A stretch of 64,000 nt of DNA from Callaeas wilsoni (Eukaryota; Chordata; Aves; Passeriformes; Callaeidae): contig VWPU01023651.1 of the NCBI GenBank assembly GCA_013398955.1, positions 248,001 to 312,000 of the forward strand, given 5' to 3'. Shown piece by piece: positions 38,622 to 51,900 of the stretch. The notes beneath the pieces were generated by a model. The model saw nothing but the letters and a program-made list of their open reading frames with translations. It ran no database searches and had not been told where the DNA came from. Made by a program: the position numbers and the translations under genes. How positions within the stretch are numbered: the stretch's first letter is position 1; the number at the start of each line of letters is the position of its first letter.

Positions 38622-41240
38622 ATATAGGCTTGTCAAGATGTGCTATCAAAAATACAACAAGAGGTGACTCTCATAGTAATCAAGATGGGAAAAGGGCAAG
38701 GACAAAATTACAGCTTTCCCAGCGGAGAGGAGGAACGGCTGCTTGGTCAGCATGCGCTTTCCTAAATGGTGAACACCTTCTCCTCTCTGTGTGATGAGTC
38801 TGGTATCCAGATCCAGCTGCTGCAGACAAGCTGCTGCTTGACCGTGTGCGGCTGAGATGGACCAGGACAGCTACTGTCCCCTCTGCTGCACCGGTTAGAT
38901 ATTGCTGCTCTTGATGTGTCAGGACAGCCTAAACAGAGGATACAACCTCCCAAAGCTGGGATACAGCCATGAAAGAAGCTGAATTTGGACTCCCTGACTA
39001 ATCAGACAAAGAGTTGGTCCATTCAGCAAGGGTGGAATGTCTTAAAAGAAATGTGATTACATATTTTATAGGGCCTGAATGTAATGGACAACAAAAATAG
39101 TATGAACTGTTATATATTTTCATGGTAAAATCCTAAGCATCACTGCTGTTTTCTCACAACCTACAGATGGTTCCACTGCAGTTTTCTCTACAAAATGAGC
39201 ATTTTCTGTTAGGAATCTGTATTTACCCCTTGGCTTTAATGCTTATGACTTTACTGAAGTATGTCTGTCAATACACATACAGGTATTGGTTACCTGGGAA
39301 TTTCTTTGCTGAAGTAACAACAGTCACACCTCCCTTACAATGTTTCCTTTAGCTGGATGGACCAGAACAGCTCAAATTCCCTCTACTTCTATCAGACATG
39401 TATTTTTTGAGAAAAATGAACTAAAATATCTCCTGCTGTAGCGTAGGACAAATTCAGTGTAATAATAGAACTTTCTCTCCAAGTAAAACAATTTCCACTT
39501 CTGCAGCATCTACTTTGGTAGGTTTGGTCTATAGATATTAACACTCCCCTCCCTACAGGACCGAGAGATATTCATGTTTATGTTCAAGTCCACAGAACAA
39601 CTACAAAGGGATTTCCACAGCAGTGGACCTTCTCAGTGAAAACAAAGATTGACGCTGACTGTTAACATACAACAGCTGGAATGTTAGACGTCAGAATTTT
39701 TTCTTTTTCTGACTACGGAGAAGGTATGGAGGAAACATCTACTGTGAAAGTATTGCCTAAACCACAGCATCCAACCTAGCAGACCTCAGCAATGGCGACA
39801 AAAGGAATTTTGCCTTGAGACAGTCACTGCTCCTGTGAGTGGGACTATGACACTTAATTGCAGAAGGTGCAGTTCTCTAATCTTTCAGAATACAAATACA
39901 ACTGTGAGGGCCACCCTCCTGAATTAAGAGTACTATATTGAGTCTCATTAACAAAAGCTCATGACTTCCAAGGTCATTATTAACTCGGCTGGAGGGAGTA
40001 GCTAGCAGGGATGTTACTTAAACAAGTACAAGACAATTAGCAGGTGTTTAATGTGAGTCATCAAGCCTTGAGAAGAACAAGTATCTTCTTCCAGATCATT
40101 CTTTGGCAGGAGGAAGTACTCAGCCTACCCAATTTTTAAGTTATGAGGAACTGTCACATTACTGTCATTAGCACTGCAAAAAGCTGAAGATGTCATATTT
40201 GCTTGTTTATTTTTTTAGTGTGATAACTGCTTAAAGCAAAATAAAGTGAGCTGAGATGCTCGCGCCTCATCAAAGGAGTGTGCATAACGAGGTTTTCAGG
40301 TAAAAGTCTCTCCCTTCCCCCAACAAGAAATGCTAATTTTGCTTCAGAAAACCTCAGAAAAGAGAATCTGGTTGAGTTACTAAAGACAGAAAAATGATCA
40401 AAGGGAGAGGGAGAGTTGAGGCATACCCCTGCTGTTAGTGACTAATGGGTTTGTTTCTTCTGCCAACGTGTAAACGAGCTGCAATACCTATTGTAAGTCT
40501 CTGGAATTCAGCCCAAGTAGTAGAAGTGAAAGATTATAAAGGAGAGCTCATCGAGGGATGAATAGAACTTTAAAGTCAAATGTCCTGAATTATTATCTCT
40601 GCTGACTTCAGAGAGAGACTAAATTCATTGCTAAATTCTTACAAGGAAGTATTTTTCTGAAATGCGTGCTGTTACTGAACTACATGTCGGATTATTGCTA
40701 CAAAATGAAGGCAGTGTAGCTCAAAGAGATACACAATATGAGAGAAAAATAAATGTACATCAGGGTTCTTTTTTAGTTCAAAACAAATACTGAGTTATCT
40801 GTAGCAAACTAGATACCTTCTCTTTCTAATCCTTAATCTAGCAACTGTGGAAAAGAAATGGCCAGTGCTTATTTCACTTATTCTAACAGAATGTGGTGCT
40901 GTCCCAAAAGACAAATTACACTTCTTGTCCAAAAGAGTCCTAATCATATCAATATGATCCATCTTTCCTTATTTCCTTTACAATATGCTAATCTGAGAAA
41001 TCTTGTTTTCAAACGTAAAAAATTTTAATATATTCACTCTGGCCAGGTATGAGAAATCAATAGTTTAGAGTACATTTTAAATAGAGATTATTACTGACAT
41101 AAACACTCTAGGTGTTTGATCCGGAATACCAATGGCTTCCAGCCACACTCAGGCTAGAAAACGATGCATAATGGTCTGTTAAACCATTTGAGAATTAACG
41201 ATGACATCAGGTAATTTCAGTGCTGTATTGCCAAAAGACA

Positions 41241-41262
41241 GGAAGAAAGGAAGGAAGGAAGG
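41241..41262. repeat. GGAA tetranucleotide microsatellite
   Basis: Short run of GGAA/AAGG units with one GAAA interruption. Confidence 0.8.
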
Positions 41263-42465
41263 CTTTTTCATTTGGAGTTAAATGCTCCCTGTAGTATTTG
41301 CAAAGCTAAATATTAGAAGAGTGTACTGAAGAAAGCCTTAGAGGCTTCAAAACTTAACTTTTGTCAGACTCCGAGTGCTGAGACCAGTAATCAAAGGACC
41401 TGGCAGACAGAAATATCAGAACGGGTGACTTAAAAGTCCAAAAATACTACTGCTACTTCTACTACATTAATCCTGTGTCACGCTTTATTCTACTAGCTTT
41501 TTGAAAACAGAAACAGTAAACAAGTCTCTGAAAAGAAACTAAGGACTTACATTTCAGCTTTAGTAGCAGTAAAAGGAAGAATCTACATAGCTCTTGATAG
41601 TTATCCTCTAAAAGAAAAATAGTAATTTTCCAAAGGCATTGCTTTTAAAGTTCATTACAGTTTGGAGATCCTGGCGACCTTTGTGCATCAGGCTTTATTT
41701 ATGGAGTTCTTCAACCAATACATGCTAAGTGCAGAACCGACCATTACTCCATTAGATCCCCAGGAAAACAGAGCAGCCTGTCGTGTGTTAAAGGAAACTC
41801 CTTCAGGCAATTTCAGAAAGCATCTTCCCCTCCCTTTCCCTGAGTAAAAAGAAAACTATAATCCTTAGGAATGTCAAGCTCATATAATTTGCTTTTGATG
41901 AAATGTAGATTAAACTTTGTCCAGAAGTGACTCTAAGTCAGTCACTTTTCAGAAGTGCCTCTTACTTCCACCAGTGGAATTAAATACAGAAAAGCTTTAC
42001 CTCTGCTGCCTAACTGTAGCATACAGTCACATAAGATTCAGCAGAAATCCTCTGGTAAGGAAAAGCATTGCTCAACTATGACTTTTTCTGACCTTCTAGG
42101 TGACAACAGCATCTTGAAACTGCGTGTATCATATCCCATGTTGAGCAGTTTGCAAAGTTTGCAACAAGATTAGAAAATTTGAGATGATCACAGTAAGAAC
42201 ATCAACCTCAGACTCCAAACAACAACTGTAAAGGTCTTTTGAGTACATTATGAGCTTCCTCGCTTTGCTCATGAGGCTACAATAATGAGTCTTGCTAAAT
42301 ATATAATGAAGAAAAAATTGGAAAGCAGAAGGATACAAACCAAACTGTCTCCTGATAATACTTGTCCAAGGACATTTACACACCTTCAGATCGACACCTT
42401 ACAAACAAGATAAAGTATGATATGCAATTGCTTGAAAATAATTTTTTCAGGCATATGAAACCATA

Positions 42466-42501
42466 TGATAGGTTGTTTAGTGAACAACCTATCACTAAAC
42501 A
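42466..42501. repeat. Two overlapping inverted repeats
   Basis: TGATAGGTTGTT (42466-42477) is the exact reverse complement of AACAACCTATCA (42483-42494), with a 5-base loop. TGTTTAGTG (42474-42482) is the exact reverse complement of CACTAAACA (42493-42501). The two stems share bases, so only one hairpin can form at a time. Confidence 0.92.
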
Positions 42502-44216
42502 GAAGTATAACTATTATTACAGCCCCCAAACGAGAAAGAAGATAAAAGCGGCCTATTGATCTTCGCAATAAACTTTGAAGAAGGTGTTTAGCTCCTACTG
42601 CAAGTGAAGATTACAATCTGAGAGTTTTGTGAACAGAAAATAAATAGTCAAATGTGAGAATATATCGCTTCAAGAAGATTTAAATGACATAAAGCTTGCA
42701 AATCAAGATATGCATACAGTTTAATTTTAGTAGTACTCTCTACATAAATTTTCATCTGATTCATACCTCGATATCTACTTCAGCCATTCGTGGATTTTGC
42801 TTTTCTTGTGATAAGAAACACCTGTGATTAAATATTGATAAGTTCCCCTCTATCAGATCTACCTCTACAGGTAATGCCCTCCTCCAAAAATCTTATCTTA
42901 GCACTCAGGAAATACAGTAGCTCTCAGTTTTTGTGCTTCAGAAGAGGTGTGCATCAACTTGTAAGCTCACCATACTACTGTTTTCTCAAAGATTCAATTA
43001 CTCTACATTTTCTATCCACAGAAGTTACTTGATTCTCATCTTCACTATAAGAAGGAACCAAACACCTTTTTCAGTTTCCTCAAAATGATGAAGATTGTTA
43101 ATCGTCTCCAAACTTCCATTTTCTCATACTAGACCAGTCAATATGTGCAATCATGTAATAAAAACATTCTGGCTCTTAATAAAGACACAGCATGTTATCC
43201 ATGCTTCCAAATATTTTCCTAGTATTAATTATTTATGTTATGTTTTAACTATCAACAGACATGCCCTGCTCAAAAAATATGTGCTGATTTATTGCCAAAA
43301 TTTAATCAAGCTATAGTACTAGTCACCATGGAGTTAACTAATCAACAGTGTTTACTTCACATGCTTGTTTGGGTGTGCAGCCGTGTCAGTTTGTAGCACA
43401 GGTCCCCAGATATCAAAACTGACAAGGAATTAACTCCCAACTCTTTTAGCAGAAACTCTCAAATTCAGAGCAGGTGTGTGGCAATAGCCCTCCATCCATC
43501 TGGCAGTAAGTCAGCAGCACTGCCTCATACTAACTTGGTGAAAGCTGCTGAAGGTCCTCTAAGAAAAGGCATAGTGGGAAAAAGCTTGCTCTGTACACCC
43601 TTAGAAATATTGTGTCAAGCAGCTTCTGTTACAACAAAGCAATAACTTCAACTAAAACTTTCAGTCTTCAAAAGAAATAATCATCTTGTGTCCTAAACTA
43701 TAATATAAAAACCTACTTCTAAACAATTTTTGTCATGCTGACATCCACTGCCTTCTGATGATGAAGATGGATGAAACATTCTCAGGTGAGGCTCTGTGAT
43801 GGTCAGTCTTAAAACAGTAGTGCTGTTACTGAGAAGATAGAATGTTTATCCGGCCAGCAATGAGATGAAAGGTATACCCTGTGGTTCCTTAAATTCAGTT
43901 ACTTTATAGGTACACTGCACCCAAATTTAAGCTGCTATATAAAGCAGAACCAGGGATTTTCAAAAGAAAGGCAACAGTTCCTTTTTTTTCCCCCCGAAGC
44001 AGCACTTGGTTGTGCTAACGGGATGACACCACCTTGTCTTTGGTCGAAAGGCAGTTAAGATGCATCCAGCCCCATCTCCAGCTCCTCCTCCAGCCATTTG
44101 TTCTTCCCCTGTCGTCCGTTTGCAGCCACCTCCACTCGCCAATAAACTGTTTGTGCATCTGTGCTATGAACAGGGCTACTGAAATAATCAGGGTTTAAAA
44201 TGAACTGCCAAAAGAA

Positions 44217-44235
44217 ACCCCCCCCGCCCCCCAAA
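44217..44235. repeat. C-rich run (G-rich on the minus strand)
   Basis: Two long C runs separated by one G on the plus strand. On the transcribed minus strand this is a G-rich tract, which could contribute to a quadruplex although only two G blocks are clear. Confidence 0.7.
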
Positions 44236-46192
44236 AGGCAGATGGTCAGTGAGCAATGGCAATGAGAAAGTAAAAGGAGGAGAGGCATGCCAGCTCCCCA
44301 AGTCAGGCTGGGGCAAGTTTACTAAGATGCTTGGTCACTGAAGGAACATGCACTGTGCAACTACAGTTTTCATGATTAATACTGCAATTTTACTACAGAC
44401 AGAAACTTACTGTCCACCCCTCAAACCACCCTCCCAAAAAACTCTCTATCTTTGAACTTGTCCCTTACCAACAAGTCTTTGATAAATACCAAAGCAGGCA
44501 AAGCAGCCAGAACCATTGATATTAACCTAAGAGCCTTTGTATCCCATCAGTAATGCTGAAAATATCAAATTTTCATCCTACACTGTTTTTCCATAATATG
44601 CAAGAAATGAGTGCTCTCCATCCACACACACAGGTAAAACCTTTCAAAGACAATTTTACAGCTGATAGACTGATGAGTAGCCTCTGATATCTAAATGCAA
44701 TTTAGCTTTTTCCTAGTAAAAAATGAAGCTTTCACTGTTTTATGTTCAAAATAAAGCTTACCAGTTAGAAAACTAACGAATAAAAAATTGATTTCGTAGC
44801 TGGGTACAAAGTATATAAATCAGACCTTTAAGTGATACAGGGTTTTCCCAATTTTTGAATATCTTGTAGAGATATTCTGAATTTGCAAAGAGTAAAAAGT
44901 GTTTAGGCCTCAGAAATTTATCTGGCGTTACTGAATAGTCACTCAGGAAGACTGCAGTGACTGTTTTCATTAATCAAAAAGGAAAAAAAATGAAGATACG
45001 ATTTTTTTGGGTGATATTCAAGTTATTTGATAGTTATTTCTTTGGTTATCCATGAGGTGCAACGTAAAATTTTAATCAACTTCGAGGACAATATCACAGC
45101 AATTATTCATGCATATTTGAATAAAGTAGTTTTTGGAGTCAGATGAGGATTCCATTCTAAAATATCTTACAAAATAGTATAAAAATTCTCAGAAAATCAG
45201 GATGAAAAGTAATTAAAATAAAGTGAAGGAGATATGCATGAATACGGAGGCTGGCTATTGGGCTTCTTCCCAAGGCAGATTTCTTAATAACAATATCATC
45301 CTGTTTTTGTCAGACCAGGTTAAAGTAAATCCCATCAATAATTGCTTTGATTTTAGTAATAAAAAGTTCTACTTGACTTCTTGATGCCTACTTCACAACT
45401 TTCTGTTACAAATCAATTTTGGATAGATAACAGGCATTAATTGGGCCATATTTAATCACACTTTCATCTAATAGGCAACACAGACAAGTTTTATTATCTC
45501 AATCTCTACTTGTCTTTGATTTTACATGTCCTGTAAATATCTACTACTCAATTTATATGGACATGGGGTCAATTTTACAAGCTGGTTGACAAGCAATCAC
45601 CATGGGAAAAAAATGAAGATTCCAATGTTGAAGTAAAACTGCCATTCTTGGACCAATCACCTTTTTTACTTTTTCCACACTGACTTTCCAGCTTGGAAAA
45701 CTCAACCTGGAAAATGGGCTCAGGTGTTGTGTGCAGCACAAAAGATGTGAAACGGAAGTTCAGGTAACTGTTCTGGTGGTAAAGGAGGAGAGCCGTCATC
45801 CCCTTCCCTGATGGGTGCAGTAGGGTTTTGTGTTTCACCAGACACGGTACAAACCTCGCTCTTTCTCACTAGACAAGACTGACACAAGCTAAGTGTATCT
45901 TTAGGGACAGGTTCCCTGTAACCCTCTTTTTCACAAACTCGATTTAGTTCTTTTCTCAGCTCTGCTGAATCTCTAAAAATCACCACAAACACCTGAGAAC
46001 AGTCTCAGCTCCCCAGCCATGCCATGGACAACAAGGTACACAGATACTGCACTACTGGAGACACACAGGGCAAGTGTAAAGACAAGTGTTACGCTGAGGA
46101 GCCAATCTCATGTTGTCCGAGCAGCCAAATAATTACAGACACTATCTTCATAGATAAGTACTGGCCAGATGTGAAACCTTCGGACTCGGAAA

Positions 46193-46214
46193 TCAATGGG
46201 AATTTTCCCATTGA
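46193..46214. repeat. Inverted repeat, possible old dispersed-repeat fragment
   Basis: TCAATGGGAA and TTCCCATTGA are exact reverse complements separated by TT, and the sequence continues CTTTGGTG. The CCCATTGACTT core resembles the fragment at 17866-17905, suggesting the same ancient repeat type. Confidence 0.6.
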
Positions 46215-46766
46215 CTTTGGTGAGAATGTGGTGGTATCCATAGCTCAACAACCTAATTTCACTAGTTTTAATTCTCATTAAGCTTTTTCCCAGCCCTGGG
46301 CTTTAGTGGCGTGAGTACCCAAAAGCTGTGAGCCTTCAGCTAAAGGGTAGGGAAGGTGTGCACCACTGCAGCATCACCACTGAATGCCCAATAACTGACT
46401 GGGAATAATCTTATTTAGCACCCAGGCAAACGTGGGATTTTCTGTTTGCTTTAAAGAAACAGCAATTTCACACACAATTATTTTCTTCAGCATGATTTCT
46501 TTTTTCCTGTTGGTTCAATCTGTTAGACACATAGCCAGTGATCCTGTGAACAGTGATATATATGAATAATTTTCAGAATGTCTCAAGACCATACTGCCAA
46601 CATAAATAAGTAGGTGTGTGTATGGGAACAAAGTCATTTTAGGGTAACGATATAACAAGAAAACCTGTCCCCAAGTTTTAATATCTCAAATGTGTTGAAA
46701 AAAAAAATCCTGTCCCAAAACCTTAATTTCCCAGAGTAACACTTGGAACGCATTAAAATGTTCAGG

Positions 46767-46813
46767 TTATTAATATTAATTAATCAATTAATACTATTAT
46801 AATTAATTAATTG
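46767..46813. repeat. AT-rich TTAA/AATT low-complexity stretch
   Basis: Dense TAAT/ATTA/AATTAATT iterations over about 47 bases with almost no G or C. Confidence 0.85.
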
Positions 46814-48961
46814 CATAGTGCCTGGAGTCCTGGAAAGGGATCTTTATGTGTCGGAATAATAATAAGATGGTATTCTACTCCTGCAGTGCGGGAGGAATTT
46901 TAAAAGATCACAACTCTAAAAATATTCTCAGCACTTTGATTCTTCTGCAGAATTAGTCTTTAACATGCATTTGGGTTTTGTAGCCACAGGATGGCATTCA
47001 CTGCTGTGCAAAGGGTCAATAAAGTTTAAAATGTGAGTACAGCATAGGAAGAATACTTTTTATCTGTGGAAAGGAAATATTTAATAAAGAATGATTAATA
47101 TAAATTTACTGCTTTCTATTGATGACAACCGTTGATTCAAAAATGTAATACAGATAATCTTAACATGCATAGCCCTTAAGGTTAGTTTTCTTACTGCATG
47201 GGCACCAAGGCCCTCAATAGACAGATATCTTTCCTGACTCCAGTAAGCTGGGACACTAAAAATACAGAGCAGCAATTCCAGCCCGGGATACTAGCAACTG
47301 CATAAAGCGCTTCAGTTTCACTTCCATGGTTTATGGAGTCAAAGTCACTCTTTATTGGATTTATACAGGCTCATAATTTACTGTTTATTTTCCCATTAGG
47401 GCAGTGTATGGGGTAGGTGTTGACACACAGCATACCAACGGGAGGACAGTTGGACAGAACGAACGGCCAAGGTGACCGATAATTGGACTGCAAATGTCAA
47501 AGAGTGTGGTTGAAAAGACAGGTATATCAACCCACACATACTTTTCCCAGTTGAGAAATGAAAGTTAAGAGCAGAGACAATCAGCTACGAGTAGTTACAA
47601 TTTATAGAACCGGGTTTGAAGTCAGTGGCAAGCAGCACCCAATTAAGGGCAGTAGACTCATTTAAAGCGACTGGTGAAACGACTGGATTTAGAGTGATGA
47701 GTAGGAATGTCAGGTGGAGAGACAACCAAGCAATGCTATTAACCTTTGTGAGATTGCCTCCCTGATAATGTGGTCTGGGGGACAATAAAACACTGCATGA
47801 GACAATATGCCCAATTTGGTAGTGCAGGACTGATATATGGGGGAAGGCGGCGAATTTCCCTGGATTCATTTTATGCGCCTCCAATTAGCCCTCACTAGGT
47901 GAAGGGAGCAGAAGGAGGAAGCTGAAAGGGTCCCTCTAATGAGTTGCTTTGTTGGTTTGTAGCAGAAAAGATTGAAAAAGTAAAGTTTTAGGAGCTGCTT
48001 TGCTTTTGAGATTGTCTCGGGAGGTGTTAAAGGGGCAGGGTACTTGGTGGGAAACAGCCATGAGAAAGCTCCTTATTTATGGGAGGTCTTGAACAGCGCA
48101 AGTACTGTCAGGACCAGTGCAGGAGGTGTGATCCCTCGGCACAAGCAAATCAGATATGCCAGCCCCAGGCACTAATCCCCACGGTTAGATGTTGGGTCAC
48201 TACTGCAGATGTTTGTTCATGATGTGGAGCCCTGGTTGACACTACTTATAAATGCTGCCACTGCTCCCTTTGAGAAACTCCATACAAAATATAAACAATT
48301 TTCTTCTCCAAAAGTGCATCCAGTTTTAGAAATGAAGTATTAGGAGCAGATCTAATCCACAGATTACTAATATGACAAAACATCTAAAACTGATTTACAG
48401 GCTCAGTGAGGCAGTTTGTCAATCAAGTGAAGTTCAAGATGCAGTTCCTGTTTTGCTATGTAAGTCTGGTGAATGTGTGCTTAATAACCTCTAGAAAGTA
48501 GAGTACAAATGTGTAATTTATTCAGCTGCTACTTTTTAGGCATTCAAGGGTTAGTGGAGCGTATTGCATTCCAGAGAAACCAGGGGTGTGTCTCAAGAAG
48601 ACATGAGGTGCCTCTCAGCTGTAGCTTGGAGGAGAGGGAAGGGACACCAAATTAGCTCGGCAAGAACTGAATGAGGTACTGAAAACAGCCCACAGCTCTG
48701 AGTTGGGTAATGTGCTTTGTCAAGAAGCAGGATAAATTAATGCCTCATGCTGAGCACTGTGCTGCGGCAGCAACAATTTCTTTTGGGACCTGAGCAACTT
48801 GCTGGAAGTTGGGCATCCTGTCACCACTGTGATCCATCATCAGGCACCCTCCCAAGGCTGCAGAAATAACACATCTTCTGTACGCTTCAGACTTCTTTTT
48901 ATTAAAAAAGCCACAGCTTTCAATTGATACTTTCACACTGAGAGTCGGATATTATGAGGAC

Positions 48962-48986
48962 TGAATGCCTGAAGAGAAGGCATTCA
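48962..48986. repeat. 9-bp stem hairpin
   Basis: TGAATGCCT and AGGCATTCA flank a 7-base GAAGAGA loop; the stem is perfect. Confidence 0.85.
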
Positions 48987-51900
48987 AAGAAAGTATTATT
49001 TTACTTTTTAAATGTCATTCTCTGGCTGAGGTGCTGCAGTGAAGTCTGCACTCAGGCAGTATTTAGCGCATTGCAACAAATAGTGAAAGGTCCTTAACTG
49101 TACATATACTTGGTAAATGCCACTGGAAAAGACAGAACACGCTTTAGTATTCAATTCAATTCCACAAACATATGTCCAAAGCTACAAAGAGAGAGTTTGT
49201 GCAGGTCCATTTGAACAACAGGTTTTGGTGAGGAGGATAAAGAGTAAATGCAAATTAACCTCACGTGTCAGTTAATATTTTGATTCCTTCTGCTACATAT
49301 TATGGTCTACTGAGACCAAGCTAACACACATCCCTCACTGCCTTCTGTCCCTCTCAGTCAACAGAAATCATGCCATTTTGGCATACTTTGAAGTATCAGA
49401 TAATAAAGCATAAACTCTACTTAGATAAAATCTGTGGTCTAAAATTTATGAATTTGCAGAAATTTTCTAAGTGTTTTTTAAACTGTGGTCAAGTGTTGGG
49501 GTTTCAAAAAAGTGCAGCAATGTAAAAAGACGTGTTTATATTCTCCCCCTTTTTTTCCAATAAAGTCTTTAAAATGACTGTCTGAGGGTTAAGAACACTT
49601 GTTTTAGTTTATACAACATCTTAATAACTATCTGGAAGGATAATGGAAGGAAACAAGATTCAAAGAGAAAACTAGATCTATTTGAGGTTGTGGAAGAAAA
49701 TATTAAGTTATTTACTGGTATCTGGATTAAAGATAACATGCTGGGTCTCAGAAAAGTCAAAGCCATGAATCGACAGACTGCTATTAGCAATATTTGTATT
49801 TTTTACTTTCCCAGGGAATGTGAGAAAAAATAACTTATTATTTTGATTCTGACATTTTTGCTCTCAAGTGCTCATGTTAATCCTTGCTTTTGAATGTTTA
49901 GAATATTCCTTGCCAAAATAAGTATTATTTTTTGCCAAACCATAAAATGTACTTTAGGACTGCTATGATAACATTTTCAATGGATCCGTATCATGAGAGA
50001 TTAGCAAACAGCAATATCACATTTGAGAATGATGAGATTAATCTGTTTCTTGACAACAGAAATTTGTTAGGCTGTGAAAAGAAAATTACTGGTTTTGAGG
50101 GCAGATTTCTTTGCACTTGATGCTTCAGGGCCTTTGTACTTTTCTGTTTAAATCATATCTTCATAAAAAGCAAAATAACTGTTTGGTCTCCGATGATTAT
50201 CAAGCTGTAGTCAGATAAGAAAAACATTAGGATTCTTATGTTCTGTGATAATATATTTAAGGAGAAAAAAAGTGTCAATTATGCTTAGTAAACTGATTCT
50301 CAACCCAATTAGAGGTTTTCTTATCCCAACGTATCTAGTAAATACCTTAATTTGTGTCATGTTACAAATTATTCTGAGAAGTCCAATCTTATTTCAGCAC
50401 ATTTTGCACAATGATGCACTTTTGCCACAACAAATTATTTTTAAAATGAAAAAAAAAAAAACCCCAAACTGCACAATTTTTTCAAACTACCATGATTTTG
50501 CTAGACATTTTCCTATCCTGTCCAGTATATCTTTCTTGATTAACATGAATGTTTAAGGATTATATGGTGGAGGGACAGTGTGGTGATGTGGGAAAGATCT
50601 GAAAGATCAGAAGAAGAGGGTAAATACATTATACTGAAAGACATGACAGGCTACAGTGAGAAGACTGTGAGATGTGATGAGGCTCAAAGAAAATGTTGTG
50701 TATTCATTGTGTACTGGGAAAAGGTTCTCATCAAGTGCACGGACTGGTGGGGGCAGTTTTGTAGAATGCTGAGTTTTTAATGTATCACCAGCACTGGAAA
50801 TTATAAACCCCTGAATAATAAAAGCACTAAGAAGGGAAAGACAAAAAAAAATATTAAAATCTGAGGACAGAGCACTGACAAAACATAGATGATGTTACTC
50901 TAGACTGACAGTTTGACTCACTGAACTGGACCTCAAGAATAAAGATTGTCTTCACCATAATGGTGAAAAGGCAGCTATTGAGAAAACAGTAAAATCTAAA
51001 AGAATTTGCAAAAGGAAAAGAGCTGTTCCAGTTTTTCCCTCGTGGAGAGGCTGCCTGTAAGCCAAAGAGCTGACAAGCAAAGATGATCTGGGGAAGGGAC
51101 AGCTTAAGCAGTGGGTGTCCTGGGAACCATCTCCAGTCAGACTCCACGGTCACTGCAACAGCCTGTGATTAAAGCGCATGTGGAAAACCAACCCAAAGGC
51201 CACTCAAGACTACAGAATTGAAGCTTTAGTGATGGGATCCCTACACGATGTATTGCAGTGAATAAATGGTGGTAGCAAGTGAAGTTGCTGTGAAAAAATC
51301 CCAGAATCAACTTTTTTTAGCAATAACAAGCCTGAATTTGGAACAGCTGAGAACAGATCACCCTGGGAGAAAGAACAAATGGATGCAAATCTTGTTTAAG
51401 GGCATTTTTCTAAATGATAGATTAATAAAAAGGCATACTAGGATTTCCTATGCCCAGAAAGGATTTTTGTACAGATGCAATGCATTCCTAACTGAGGAAG
51501 AAGATGCTCCCCTGCCCTAAATGCAATGCTCAGCTTCATCTTAGCTGTGAAGGCAGGAAAATGAGACCTCTGCAAAATGTGTGTGTGTATGCATGTTTGT
51601 GTGCTCAAACATTACAGATATAAATTAACAGTCTGGCAGCTGATAGGTATTACAAATGCTACAAAAAACATGATATAGCACTAAAGCAGAGATGCTTCAC
51701 ATAACACAAAGGCTCTGTATATCTAAAATAGATTCAAATCATGTGAAAGATTTCCTGTGGCTTCTGCAGAAGATTAAAACATTGGTACATTCATAAAAAA
51801 AAAGTGAAGATTTAGCAAAGCAGTGCACCCTGCACAATGACTCTTTGTTTTACCAAGAACAGAGCCTGGCAAAAGAGACACCCTGAAAGAGTATATCCGA

